Shown: one piece after another, positions 24,201 to 39,000 of the stretch | How the letters are laid out: every line of letters starts with the position of its first letter | Numbering within the stretch: the first letter of the stretch is position 1 | Assembly (NCBI GenBank): GCA_013397935.1 | Contig: VZRN01006295.1 | Span: forward strand, 1,241,392 to 1,305,391 | Reading direction: 5' to 3' | Origin: Dasyornis broadbenti | Lineage: Eukaryota > Chordata > Aves > Passeriformes > Dasyornithidae | DNA: 64,000 nucleotides | The notes under the pieces: generated by a model | Database searches by the model: none | What the model saw: the letters and a program-made list of their open reading frames with translations, nothing else | What the model was told of the DNA's origin: nothing | Program-made: the position numbers and the translations under genes

Positions 24201-27200
24201 CTACATGAAAGAGTGACTCAGATCTAGAAAAATAATGGATGAGACCAGACTTTCAAGTGCTGAGACATGGATCAGCATGGTAGCATAAAGCAATTAAGTT
24301 GCTTCCTCAGCCTGCATGGCCTATACATGAGTTTTGTGGACTTCACTACCAATACATGCTTCAGTGATGCTTGATGGCGGCCTTGAATTGAGGGAGAACT
24401 GTGAAATTGTCCTGATGCTTATAAATAAATTAAGGCTTCCTCTCTTGCTGTGATATGAATCAAATCAGTGATGTATTATGATCGCAACATGATTTCAAAC
24501 AGGTAGAGCGCATTGACAGATTCCTGGCCCCCGGAGGTCTGCGTCATCTGATGTTCTACTATCAGGATGTGGAGGTAATGGATACAGGTAAAGCAACTTA
24601 TGTTCTCCTGCAACCTGTTATAGTAGTGCTGAGCAAATGCGCAAGGAAAAAAGCAAATAGTCAAGTTCTTATAAACTGGGACTTAAAGCAAGTCTGGTTT
24701 GGTCATACGGAGGCATTGATCCCTGCTCATGAGATGAGGATTGATGAAATTACCGAAGCTTTTTGGTGCAGTTCTGCATATTGCTATTTTGGTGCAGTTC
24801 TGCATATTGCTAGTATGAAGCATCAAGGTACTTCTTGTGAGCTCAGCAGCTCTTGCTGGGAACTGTTTTTTGATAATTAAAAGATGACTTTCACAGCAGG
24901 TGAGCAGTGACAGGTGCTCTTCCCCCTCCCCTCCAGTCACACCACCAGTTGGCTCTAGAAGCTATCCACATTTCTTAGCACATGACCATCCATCTAGGTG
25001 GTCCTGTCATATGATAAATGCCTTGATGAAGCCAACTTTATGGGTAAAAGGAGTGTTACCCCACAAGTCCCTTCTGTGCATATCCCTTTACCCAGTGCCC
25101 CCATGTTCTACAGTTCTGGGTGAAACCTCATTCTCACCCTGGGGGTAGCTCAGGACCCCTGTGACAAGGACATCTTCCATTTGCCCATGGCTTCTCTCCC
25201 AGAGCCTCCAGTGCTGCTGCTGTTGGGAATAGCCAGGTGCTCCATGACCTGTGCTGTTTCAGGGCCTGTGACTGTTGGTGGTAGTTCACCCTGCACTGGT
25301 TACCCTGGATGTATATGAGCAGCCCTGTAAACACGGCTGTGTGTATCTGTATAAATGTTTATACTTAGGTAACCATATACCTAGATGGAGGTACAAATAT
25401 GTATTTCCTGAATTTTCAGTATATGTGTATACATCTAAAAGGGATAAAAAGACTGTTTAATATGATCTAAGCAACTTAAATAAAAAAGTTTCAATGCACA
25501 TAGAAATACAGTTAAATGAAAATACAAACCCAGCCACTAATTTAGTCACCTCATGAGCAAGTTTTAACATGCCTGAGACAAGGTGGTGAAAGTATGACAG
25601 AGAGTGTGAGGCACGGGTCAAAGCCTAGGAATCTAATGAGGGTTGCCCTTGCCCACCCCCAAACCAATCAGATCAGCTTACAGTATTGTATAATTGTGGT
25701 AGCCTCTTGGGGTGTGGTGCTAAATGTAGGTGTTGTGGTTTAGCTTGGCCCAGGTTTTTCTAGTGGGGGGGGCCCACAAAGATGGCTCCTCTGTGAAGCT
25801 TCTCGAAGCCTTCACCATGTCCAGCTCTGAGGTGATGGACATGCTGCTGTCCAAGCCTGGGCCAATTAGAGATGTTGGTTACGCCTCTGTGAAGAACATA
25901 TTTAAGAAGAAATCAAACCAATGGGTGCACGCACTTTTCCTTAGCCAGAGGAGGAGGAGTAGGTGAGAGTATGTGAGGGAAAACAACATGGAGAGACCAA
26001 GGTCAGTGGAGAAGGAGAGGGAGGGGGAGCTCCAGGCGCCGGAGCTCTGCAGCCTCTGCAGGCCGTGGTGAGGCCCATGGTGAAGCAGGGGGTGCCCCTG
26101 CAGCCCATGGGGGCCCACGCGAAATGCTGAGATCCACTCACAGCCTGTGGGGAGGTCCCCCATGCTGGAGTGGATGCCTGGAGGAGGCTGTGGTCCAGAG
26201 GGAGTCCTAGTGGAGAAACAGGCCTTGACTTGCACCCTGAGACTGAACTGAGTGCCCCACATGGAGTGGGTGGGTGCCTGAGAGAGAGAGAGAGACTGAG
26301 GTCCAGCAGTAGTCCAGAAAACAGAAGAAGCCTTGCTCCCAAGATGGAAACGGCCTGGCTCGAAGGTCTATACCTGGTGGAAGATGGACCGCAAAGCGTA
26401 GCAGTTTTGGGGAGACTGCTTGCCTGTGTGGGGACCAGCGCCACTGTCGCAGTGTCGGGTGGGCTGCCAACAGTGAGACCCATGGCTACGCAGAGGAAAA
26501 GAACCTCTCCCCGGGCAGGGGAAGAAGATCTGGGTGATGAACTGACCTACCCTCCTCCTGCCCCTCCATGCCTTGTTCCCTTGTGCAGCTGCTGGGAAGG
26601 AGGGAGGGGGGTGAGCGGAGAAACAGTGACCTTGAAGGGTTTATTTTACTTCTCATTTACTCCTCTGACTCTGTTAGTAATAAATTAGATCACTTTGCAA
26701 CTTAAGTTAGTCCTGTTTTGCCTATTCTAAGTGCGTCTTCTCCGGATTTCCTTATCTCAACCCATGAGCCCTGGGTGTGGGTGTGTTAATTTGGGGGTAC
26801 CTGGCATTTGGCCAGGCTCAAACCATGACAGTAGACAATATGGAAAGCAGTATCAAAAAACCACAAACAAAACCCGAAGGAATTCACAGCAAGGCGTGCA
26901 TTGGGTGAAGAAGCAAATATCCCTAAAACATCATATACACAGGAGGGCGGGGAAAAAAAGTGGTAGTGATGGAGAAGACAGTGGGGATTAAGTGGGTGGG
27001 TTGGAGACTGACTTTGCCCACAGCTGTAACTGTAGTTACTTGTAATACTATCAGAGAGTAAAACTTCTGCAGTACATTTTCCCTTTGTAGGTGGAGCAGA
27101 GTTTGTAAAAGAACTATTTGTTCTGATTGTTTAGGGATGTGGTTTACTGTCTGTCAAAGCAAAATCTCTCTGTGGTGGTGGCTACGAATCCGTAAATCTA

Positions 27201-30013
27201 AGGGAATTTTTGTGCCATTACATGCACCTTCTTTGCAAGGGCACTTACTACAGCCACCTCATATACAAGCTGGTTTTCTGACCCTGATATGGATCAACAA
27301 ACACTTCTTTTGGGGCAGAAGATGATCCCATGAAGGGAGCCTACAAGACATTTTGTGTGCCTGCAAAGCAGGAGACTGTATCTGTGAGTTCAGGAAGATG
27401 TACTTCAGAGTCCAAAGGGGTCATTTAAAAGTTTGATTTCTTGCAGTGTTTTGAATATCACTACTAATGTGCATTTTAAAAACTTCTAGCACCCTTTTCA
27501 GTAACAGTACATCTTTTCTGAAGAGACTGCAGGTTATACTACCTACTTCACCTCCACAAATTGTGTGAATGCCCTGAAAACTTGGATGACTGTAGCTGCT
27601 CTTGCATCTGTAATTACTGCAGTACAAAGATAGTGCAAGTTTATTAGCATGCAATAAATCAAATTAATAACATTTCCAGAGTTAGGTCTTTTGCTAGTGA
27701 CAGAGTCCTTATTGTACTTTTGAGGTGTATGAAAAGGAGACTTCTTCAGAGCTGTGGTGAAAAAGGGAAGAGGGAAAGATGATTAGAACAGAAAAGTGGA
27801 AAGGGAACTTATGGTGACCATCTGAACCAAAACAGAGATCCCTGGGACAGATGGTCATATAATTGACAGAAAAAAGTGTGCAAAGGGATTTATCACTTTT
27901 TGGATGTTGTCCTTTAACTGCTGGTATCAACAATTCGCTTTATATTTTTATTGTTGTAGTGTCTCACTGAGATATGTATACATGCAATTTTACTCTGAGG
28001 TAATAATAAAAAACTAGTAACAAAGAGGTAATGTGACCAAAACCATATTTAAGAGAAATATTTTTTTTTTCCCCCAAAGACACTGCTGATTCTTAGTGAC
28101 CCTTTATAAGTGTTGCCAACAGCCTGAACATGGGAGCAGTATATTCATGCTAGGGGAAGGAGAAAGGATAAGGAAGTCCCTTGTGGCTCCTTTTATTTAT
28201 TTAGTTATTGTTTTGTTTGCTTTTCCCCCAAAGAATCTGCTGTGCCTCTTTCTCCTTGTTTTCAGAAGCTATTAATTTTTTTTCCCCTATGTCTACATGT
28301 TTTTAAGGAAAGACAGTTAATAATAGCTCCTCTAAAGTAAACTACATCTCACTACATTTTCTGATTTGCCTTTTTCTTTTTCAAGTAATAGGGCATTATC
28401 TACAACTGTATAATAAAACCACATAGAAGGACCTTGAGCCTGAACCATTATTTAGAAGGAATAGGAAAACAAGTGAATGAATAGAAATGAAAGGATTTTG
28501 ATGCAAGAATGGCAAAAGTAGATTAAATAGTTCTTACTGTGCCATGGAGACTCTGAATGCTGCATACTTTCTGTGGATAGTCCCATGAGGTGCCTCCAGG
28601 ACACTGGGACTCAGAGATCCACCAATAATGACTGAATTGTTTGCATAGAAAATTTTTCTTTGAATAAATTATCAGTGGATCTTAACTGTTTCTTTTGTTT
28701 GAATCTGTAGAGCACTTTGGCCTTCCAGGAACAGGAATAAACTCTCATTTGACCAAGAAGAAGAAACTTAAAGTATTTGTGACAGAGGGAAAAGAAGTTG
28801 CTCTGACTGGTGTATGCATTTTCTTCATTAGATCTAGTGTTTCTAAACCCATCACAACTGAGAATATCTATCGGGTAAGTCAGTGACTGCTCAACTCTGT
28901 ACATAATCTTGTTTAAAATTAATTTTTACTTTGCTATCAGGATATAATTTGACAGCACTTGACATTCAGAAATCAGTAAAAGGACACAGATGGGCTAAAT
29001 GAAACAGGACAAAAAAGGAGGGGAATAGAAAAACTGATACTATCTTGGGCAGCAACTTGAAGTATAACATTGATATGAAAAAATGATGCTAAGAAAGAAA
29101 ATTTAAGATAATCTGGACTGACAGTAATTAGTCAATATCTAAATAATATGTTACATTTTAATAAATGCTAGAAAATTCATTAGAAAAACCAAAATTACTT
29201 TACCTTTGAGAGTGTATATTTAAATTGTATATAATAAAGTTTTTACTGGTGAAAGACTTCTTGTGTTGTGTCTCTTTTACAGGAAGTAAATTTTAATATG
29301 ATGGATATAGGTCGAGATGGCTTATTAAAAAGTGTTGAGCAGTTGACATCAGAAATCTTCATTCCAGCCCTACAGACTATGGACCGTGGCTGGGTTGAAC
29401 CTCAACAAGTTTCCAATATTAAGCAGGACTTCCTTCGTGCCCTCGAAGCATTTGTTAGTGTCCTATCAGGAACTCAGCAAAGTCTGTTGGAGAAGGTATT
29501 ATGTTCACTTGGCAAATAGAAAATGAGCTAGCTTTAGAATGTCTCTAGCTCTGGAGCTTTTGAATTAACTGCTGTTGTAGATTACTCATAAAAATTGCTT
29601 TTGTTAAACTGGAGAAAAACCCAACGCTTTTGTTTATTGTCATCAGTAACTTGTTATGCTTTGATCTATGGTTTTAACAGTTCTGTAGGTGCTTCTATTA
29701 TGTTTATTTTGGAGTTGGTTCTTTAGAGCTATTAACTTCTTGATTCTCCAATGGCCATGGTACTCTTAAACAGAGAATGATTACTGTATGAAAAAACTGT
29801 TGCTTTAACTGTTGATTTCTACTCAACTTTTGTGAAGAAAAGGGTGTAACAGTACAGCTGCCTGGCTGGTGAATTCTCCACATTCTGGAGTCCAGTTCTG
29901 GCTCAAACCAGTTTAATTTAGACTGAGCTGGGAATAGGAAGTGAGATAGCCCAAGCAAGGCAACCACTTACTTATTTAAAGTTCCTGGATTATTTGTCAT
30001 GAACTTTCAGCCT

Positions 30014-30048
<35 letters not shown>

Positions 30049-33000
30049 GTGTTTTAGGTCAGCCTGAGGAAATGTGAAACATATGATCTGAAAACTCTAA
30101 GAGGACCTTCAGATTACTTGGTGGTTGCTAACAGCATAGATGCTCTCGATAAAATAGAAATCTGCGTGAAAGAATGGACCAAACAAATTGAACAGGTACC
30201 CTGGACAAATGAGAAATATGAAAACATCTGCACCTTTGCAGATGGGTTTAATCCTGTTGGTGTTGTAGGTACCTTTCTATAAATTTAGATGAGTTCAATC
30301 TCTTTATTTTAAAGTACTGTGGTGTGTTTTTTGTGCTTTTATTTCTCAATGAGAATATTATTGAGAGCCCTTTCCATCTGCTAGTAAGTAGAGGATACAC
30401 AGTTCGGGAAGCTTAGTCCCTTGTCTTTGATAATTACCTGTTGTTAAAGTACAAAACAGTTAGTTGTTCCCAGTGGAAAACAAAAAGAACATAGTAATTG
30501 AGCGAACACTATTCTCACTGGTCACATTTGTACTTTGAAACATGCATTGCAGGTTATTTGCAGAAAATATGACTGTCTGTAACAGTGCTCTTGGAACAGA
30601 AGGAACAGTATCTCTTCTTTAACTTGGAAATAAAAGGGCCAACCAGAATTAAATCTCTTATGTGAAGTGGAGGCTGAGTTAGGTACTTTATCAGGAGAGT
30701 TTAATACTAGATGTTAAATGTAGAATTAATCTGTGCTACGTCTGCAGATAAAAAAAATATTAGCATCTCTCACTAACATTACTGTATGATAAAAGGTTCT
30801 TGCAGAAAATGACCAGTTGAGAAAAGAAGCTGATGACCTTGGGCCACGGGCAGAGCTTGATTATTGGAAAAAGAAATTGTCAAAATTCAGCTACCTTATG
30901 GAGCAGCTGAAGAGCCCAGATATGAAGGCAGCGCTTGGAGTACTCACTGCTGCTAAATCCAAACTGCTGAAGGTTTTTACTTTAAATTATGACAGATATA
31001 AACAGTAGAAATAAATGCTCTTTATACCCTAGCTCATTTTGATAATGTATGTAACAATGCTGGTGGGGAAAACATTGACACATCTTTGGCTTTTGTTTTC
31101 TTTCTTCTTCCCTATTTCTTAGCTTCAGTAGATAAAGTTTAAATTAAGATCAATTTATTGAAAAAGACTGCTAATCCCCTTAGTCTAAAGGCTGATAGTG
31201 TACTGCACCCACATGGCTTAAGAGAAATTAATACTTAAAAATATATGAAAAGTTGATTATTAAATCAGAATATTGAATTAATGAACTGGACATTTAATTG
31301 CAAAAAAATCAATGCCCCCATTTTTTACAGCTTTTTTTTTTAATGTTACAGTGTCTGTCAAAATTGTTTGTGGGATCATAACTTCTTACATTGACATAAC
31401 AAATTTTAAGTCCCATCACCAACAGAAAAATAAGTAAATAAAACAAAAAATCTTGTCTCATCAAAATGAGATGTGGAACAAATACAGAGTTATATATCCA
31501 TCATTCATATATTTTGCAGCAGCTTGACTGGATGCTACCACTGACATAACTTGTTTAGCTGAGTCGTCTAAACTAATTGTGTGTTCATGGTCAAGTTAGT
31601 GAAGCAAGGACCTCAAATTGCGTGAACAGTTATAACTCTGAAGTAACAGATCTGTGCTTTCAAATGTGCTTAAAAGCTAATGACAAAACAGAATGATATC
31701 AAAATATTTTTTTTCTGAAATGCATTGCTTTATTTCTTTTTTTTCCAATTTTCTATTCTTAGAAGTGGCGGGCGTTGGATATTCGCATCACAGATGCAGC
31801 AAATGAAGCTAAAGATAACGTGAAGTATTTATATTCTCTGGAAAAATATTATGAGCCATTATACATCAGTGATCCTGTAAGCAGAACTTTTAAATTCATA
31901 ACATAAATGTCTTGAGACAACATGAATGTATTCTGTAGGATTGGTTTGGAAATGAAACAGAAAAAAATTTACATATGCAACTCTAGTTTGAGATTTTGTG
32001 TGGTTGTGGTAAAAGTGACTTAATGGGAATTTCTGGCTACAAAATAAAGTGCCTGTTATTTTTATACCATAGTATCTGTAAAGCTTTTGATATGATGAAG
32101 AAACTGAATTCTGTGCTATGGGAGAAAGTGAATTCCTTATGTTAAAAAAAAAGGAAAAAAGAAGGAAAAAAAAGTAAACCTAGTGCTATGCTAAAGAAAA
32201 GGTTTGATCTTTTGTCTTTGTGTTGATGACCAGGTCATGGTTCAACTAACATTTATAAGGCAATTTTCAGCTTCTTGAGTTGGGAAAAGATGAATAGGAT
32301 TATGTAAATATTAAGATGTAATTACAAATCACCTTCTCATTCCATAGTATGAAAATGAATAAGGTGATGCAAACATAACAAAACCAGCCACGCTAAAGTA
32401 CAAGATTGGAGGAAAGAGTCTCCCTCTCCCATTATCCTCTAAAACAGGTGGCAAATCATTGCTTTTATTGAAACTGGTTTTGCAACTGACTGTATGTGTC
32501 TTAGCTAGTCAAAGAAATGTGACTAGTAGCCATGAAGACTCAAAACTTTGACCTGTCCTAGTTTCCTCTTTCTCCCCTGAAACTTTTCCCAAAACCAAAT
32601 TGCTTCCAAACAGTGCTCTGGGCAACCATGTTTGTTTCCATTTACTGGGTGATACTAGAACAGTGTGTTCTTTCAGTGTTTCCAATCTGCTATTTGCATT
32701 TCTCTATTGAAAGGCTGGCGTGATACCCATAAAAACAGAGTAAAAGTGGCTATGCTTGCTACTGGCACTGTGCAGGGTCTGTTGAACTGGCCTGGTTTGT
32801 GCCTTCAATGCGGGTTTTCACCAAAGAGGAAGTGGTGCCCGCTTTGGAGATGTGTAATTTTGAGATGGTGTAGCACTTGGCGTGAAAACCATAGAGGCAT
32901 GGAGTGTGAACCCTTTTCCTTACTGATATTTACCTGTACAATTTTGAGAATGAGTTGGTCAATAGAGTAAAAGTGTCATTGTTTTGGAAATACAGATATG

Positions 33001-36000
33001 ATGAAGAGCTGTCTGCAAAATCTTTGTCTGGCCCGCTTATGGGTTGAAGATAGGACTGCTACGCTTTTGAAATGATGCTTTTTAAAAAAGTATTTAGTAA
33101 AAGGCATTTTCTTGTGTACAAAACTTACTGAAAACCACAAAGGGTATGGAGAATTAAAATGGGTGTGATGGGTTACCTTTGGCTATGCATCAAGCACTCC
33201 CTCAATTCCCATCCTCAACAGGATAGGATGAGAATATAGTATGAAAAAGCTCATAGATTTTTCCAAGACACGGAGATCACTTACTATAATCATGGGCAAA
33301 ACAGACTCAATTTGGGGAAAAATGTCTTTACTGACAGTGAAAATACATTTGGGTAGCAACAAACAAAATCAGAAACTAAAACCCCATCTTTGCACTGCCA
33401 GGCTCAGCTTCACCTCTTCAATCCCCCCTTCTCTTCCTCATCTCTCCAAGTGGTGAAGGGCTTCTTTTTGCATGCAAGCTTACATCAGGTTTAGCAACTG
33501 AGCATATTAACATACTTTTTGTGAAAAAAGGGGTTCTCTAGAAGAGGCCTTTACTTCTACCAAATTTCACTCACTGATCTGAATGCTTCCAGCAAAGACT
33601 GTAGTGAAAAATTTTCCCCAAAATTAAATTGTAGAGCTTGGGGATGATGTAGGACAGGCATCTCTGTAGGAGAGGCCCAGGCAGACAGGGACCAAATCAT
33701 TCTGAAGACCATGTTCATAATGCTCCTGCATTCACTAATTAGGTGTTGTGCTAATGTGTGGATACAGAGGTACTGAGCAGAGATCAGACTGTGTGTTTCT
33801 TTCCAGGTGTCCATGCTGGATGCTCTTCCAGGACTCATAAATGCAATTAAAATGATTCAGAGTATCTCTCAGTATTACAACACTTCTGAAAAGATCTCCT
33901 CACTATTTGTGAAGGTTGGTGCTCAGCAGGAAAGGAAATCTTCCCAGATTGTTTTGTATGTTGTTCCTTGAGTGAGAGAGAAAACACAAAGGAACCAATT
34001 TGGAGAGGCAGCATTTCAGTCACTTTAATGCTGCTTTTTGAATGTATAGAGAATTGGAAATAGTGATAAACTACTTCACATTTAGGACTTATTTTACTAC
34101 CTGTAATTTGGAGTTGTAGGAACATTTTCCGACTTAAATCTCGCCCCTGATGTGAATAGAGTAATTTTTGTTATGAGTTTTGCCTGTTATGAATGTTTTC
34201 TTTAATAGAACCAAGTACGTTAAATTCACATTGCCTTTAAACCTTCCATATTTGCATAAAGAAGGAAATGGTGCTGGAAGGACAACCTATTCTTTAACAT
34301 TTGTAGTCTCATGGGCTCTTGATTTTACTTTTGCCTTTACAAGAGACAAAGTCTTATGACTTTGTAGCCCTTAATGCTATTTCAAGGTTGGTACAGGATG
34401 TTTAGGATGAGCATAGTTAACACCAGTTTCTTTATGTTGTGTTCTGAAGGCCGATGTTGCAAGGAGGATAGTCTATCAATGTGGCTGGAATTTGGTATTG
34501 CTTTTTGTCAGGCTTTAGGCTGGTGGAGTCAGAGGAATGGGAAGAGACTGAGAGAATGGCAAGACCTGCTTTGTCTTGAAATGCTGTTTTTTTTCACAAA
34601 GTTAAAACTGCTTTTAGGTGACCAATCAGATGATCACAGCATGTAAATCTTACATTGCAAACAACGATACGGCCACCATCTGGAATCAACCGCAGGAGAG
34701 AGTTATGGAAAAGCTACAAGCAGCTATTAGACTTAAACAGGTAGGTGGGAAGAACATATGGAAAACAGATTATTAGGTGATATTTAAGAGGGCAGGAATA
34801 GGAAAATTTTATTTTATATGAGAAAGCACCGTTATCGTGAAGAAAAATGAAGCAACTGAAAAATATCCTTTAGAGCTGGACTGTTTATATTGGAGCTAAC
34901 AAGGAATTTAGTCTGTTGTCTGCTGATCTTCTGAAAATGGATTTTTGATGCTTAGTCTAGCTTAACTATGCTTCTTGTAAGAGTATTGCTTGGATTTTCA
35001 TGCCTGTGTTTCTCTTAGTAGCTGCTTCTCACATGGTGTGGAGGGATATGCAATAAAAATTAAAACAAGGAGAGTTACTGAGCTGAATATATTCCAAAGA
35101 TGTGTGGACAAGCTATAAATTTAGAAAGGACAATTTAGTGAACTGAGAAAAATTCAGCTGTTCAGTTTGCCTAGACTTGTTAGGAAGATAGCCTTTTATT
35201 TTTTTGAATACACTTCTGTGATTACTTTTTATTTTTATTTTTGCTTTTTTTCCCCTTAAAGCATAGCATTACAGGATAATTCAACTTGGAAGGGTCTGCA
35301 GCAGGTATCTAGTTCAACCTTCTGCTCAAAGCCAAAGCAGGGGCAGCTATGAGATCAAACTTGGTTCCCCAAACCTTTATCTAGTCCTGCCTTGAAGCTC
35401 TCCAAGGATGGAGAGATTGCACAGCCTTTTTGGGCAGCCGCTTTCGCTGTTCGACTGTCCTTGGGATGAAAGATTGTCTCCTTAAATCCAGTCAGAACCT
35501 CATCCATTTCAATTTATGCCCTTTGCCTCTTGGCTTCTGTCCATGTATTACTGTGAAGAGCCTGACTCTCATTGGTAACCTCCCTGTACGTATTGGAAGC
35601 CTCATATAGACTTTCTCCATTACTTTTTCTCCATTATTATTTTTTTTCATTGTCTTTGGAAGGCTAGAGCTTTATCCTATCCTGAAGCAACAACTCTTAC
35701 ACAGTGCTAGCACAAATTAGTGTAATTTTGTATAACATCTTACCATCAGCAATGAGCACTAAATTTGTGTTTTTCTATCAAGATATATCAAATTGTCCAG
35801 TTGCTGCATGAAAATATGTTGACAGATTAGGTTTTTGTTTGAGTCTTATTAGTTCCAGAAGCTTTCAGAAATTCATTAGATTAAAACTTACAATTTGAAT
35901 CACTAACAGCTTAGGAAAATCTGAACCCTTTGTATTGATATCTCCAAGTAGGGCTATTCATACATTAATGTAATAAAAAGAATGAACATCATATTATAAA

Positions 36001-39000
36001 GAAAACTACTGCGGAAAGAAGCCATTTAAAACAAATCTGTTGACTGCGTACTCTGACTCTGGGAAGAATTTAACATGTTTGGAGTAAGGTTTGTGCTCAG
36101 TTATGAATGCAGAATGAAAAGTGGAAGCTGCTATGGAGAAACATTAAACTTCAGAAAAGGTTTTGTTCTTGAAGGTGATTTTTTGAACCATGATTACTCA
36201 GTAAAAACTGCTCAGCATGCAAACATTTTCAGTCTCTGAAAACTGAAATCTGGGTTGTCATCTTGGTTACACAGTAAACACATCAAGCCCTGCTATGAAA
36301 TGGAGGGAACAGAATTTCACGCTAGCTAAGGATATGTACAAGTACATCACATATATGTGCAGTTCAGTCATTTGATGAAGTGTGTAATCCTGTAATGGTG
36401 TTGCTGGGTTAGTTTTCAGAAGCAAGTTCTGCTATAGTGTTCATGATTGTTTATTGATGAAACTTCAGCTTGCTATCTAGTTAGGGTAATACCTATCTGT
36501 GTAAATTTTGTTCTAGCTAAAGAGAGTGCCTTTTGTTATATGCTTGACATTCTTCTTTTAAATTCTTTGTTTTAAGGAGTATCAAAATTGCTTCCACAAG
36601 ATAAAAGAGAGCTTGGAACAAAATCCAGCTGAAAGGCAGTTTGATTTTAGTGAGATGTATATATTTGGAAAATTTGAAACCTTTCATCGTCGTCTGGTAA
36701 AGATAATAGATGTTTTCAATACAATGAAAACCTACTCAGTTCTGCAGGAATCTAAGATAGAGGGATTGGAAGGAATGATCACAAAATATCAGGTACACAG
36801 TAAATTTTGTATATCGTGTCAGTCTAAATTGAACCTTAAAAGAAAATTATGAAACTTAGAAAAGTGTTTATCAAGAGAAAAATCAACTCTTAAATTGTGC
36901 TAAAATTACTGGGTAATAGCAATGTAAAAATGTGGTTACTGGGAAATGAGCAGACAAGATGAAGCAAAAGGTGCAAGTGGACATGTGAAAAAAATACGCT
37001 TAAATCAAAGTTGATTGAAAAAAGCTGCCAAGTGGGGGACTTGTAACCGGAGTAATTGGAGCATGGTTTTGTGCCACGATCAGGAAAAAAAAAAAGAGAA
37101 ATGCAACATTTCTGTCTCTACAAATTTTGGGCTAGCTATGAGTGCCATTTTGCTTGTTAATATTACTATGCAGTTTTCTTTCCTGATCTTTTTATTTTTT
37201 TAGTAGAAGTGGTCTTGAACAGCAGGGAGGATTTCTGAGAATATAAATATTTTAAATCATGTCCTTTTCCTTCATTCTTTCTCAGATAATTTTCTTTTCC
37301 ACCAAATGAAGTCTTCCCTGCTTTTACTGAGCCTGACTTAGCTTACTTTATTGAATAACCTTATTAGAGCAGTATCATAATTATAGCACCTGTAAATATT
37401 AAAATAAATCAGAAGTATTCAATGTGTGGACTTTGTAGATTGCTTTTTGAGATCATATATGATACGGTGGCTGTACAGGCAAATATGAGATTCCAGTTTG
37501 CTTTACTCTGTCCTTTGCCTTTTTGTTATGGTCAGAACTCAAACTGTTTGCTTTAGTGAAATAATTATAGTGTAAAATGTAAGTATTCCATGATCCTTCC
37601 TGGTTTGATTTACTCCCTCTAGCAGTTGGGGATTTTGATTCCTTGATTTCATCCTTCACAGTAGCCGGTTTTCTGCCATGTTCTCTTCTGTAGTCTTCTG
37701 AGAGTTAGCAAGGGCACAGCTGGAAGGATAGCTTGGTGCTAGGCTCTTCCATGTGGGCAGGATGGGAGTAGATTGCTCTAAGTTTTTCTTCCAAGAGCTG
37801 ATCTTCAAAGCTGTGCCACTCGGCTTCTCAGCAGCCCAGTTGCTGAGAATTTTTAGATCATGCAATGAAGGTACTATTTTGGTCGACTGGAATACACAAA
37901 TCTCATTTGTTTGGGGCATTTGTGTTTGAAAATCTGCCTGTGACTATTAGCCCAGGCTGTGATGCAAACCGTACAGATACACCTCATTATCCGTTGCAGC
38001 ACCCAAGTCCTTAAATAAGAACATTGTGTGAGACCCAAGCACTGTACAGCCAATTGCGTTTGGGGATGAGGAATTATACATGCTTCGGTAAAAAAATGCT
38101 ACATGAAAGGTTCTGGATAGTTTGTATAAAGGGCAGAAAAGTGATTGCACTTCTTTTTAACAGTGACAAAATGGAGATACTGAAGTCTTTGACACAGACT
38201 ACAGCTACAGTTATGTGGCTGATTATATGACTTGAAAATTTTTTACAGTAGGAATTTACTACTTTGCAGTTCTTTATGCTTTAACACTTAGTCCCTATCT
38301 AGGATTTGATTGTTGTTAGAGGAAAAGATGGAATTTTTATTTACAGCAATGCAATGAAACTCAAGTCCAGTTGACTTAAAATAAAATGGTGGAAGTCAGC
38401 TGAGCTGAAAATATGCTGAGCGTCATAGCTGTAGTGTAGTAAGCTATTAGGATGTTGAACAGTAGTTTATCATTAGAAATCCTTTATCTGTGTACAGCTC
38501 AAGGGAGATGCTGATTAAGATGTACTTTCACGTGAGTGGACAGCAGCTGTGTAAGAGAAGCCAGGAATACTAAGTTATGGGCTGGTGATGTACTGCATCT
38601 TACTGTGACTTTTGAATAGTCTATTTATATATGGAATCAGCTGTTTAAAGGACATGGAAAATAATAACATGAAAATATTTTTCTATTTTGAACTTTAAGT
38701 TTTGAATAGAAATGAACATCTGCATGACAGAATATTTAATGAGTAACAAATGTCTTTGATGAAGAGCAAGAGTCTGAATTTTCTGTCAGTTCTAATTGAC
38801 TAAAACCAGAAATAAATAATATAAATGAAATTCAAATGGGCATTACACCAAGTACTGGCAACTAATAGCAAAGGTAAATTGTGAATGTGCAGAGCCTGTT
38901 GTGCAACATATTTGGTGTGGTAAGTCTTTTTGATAAGACTTTTTTTGGTAATAGTTTTCTTTTTCTATGAAACTGTTTAGGGCATTGTTGACAACATGAA

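Larger units (their letters stand above)
24588..28710 (+). other. DNAH5: DNAH5 intron 3, carrying a 1.1-kb solo LTR
   Basis: GT-AG intron of 4.1 kb, phase 1. Besides the LTR at 25731-26830 and the tandem duplication at 24761-24812, nothing else was recognised. Its GC-rich stretch and long frames at 25879-26688 belong to the LTR. Confidence 0.8.

Noticed and set aside
24570..24576. Alternative donor GAG|gtaatg inside exon 3
   Set aside because: It would be phase 0 and put exon 4 into a frame with an early stop.
24551..24880. 109-codon frame beginning MFYYQDVE
   Set aside because: It is the end of DNAH5 exon 3 read on into intron 3; the splice donor at 24588 ends the coding part.
26170..26688. 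Long + strand open frame (172 codons) and the overlapping 180-codon minus frame at 25941-26483
   Set aside because: Both lie wholly inside the solo LTR at 25731-26830, encode no recognisable protein, and are explained by its GC-rich, stop-poor composition.
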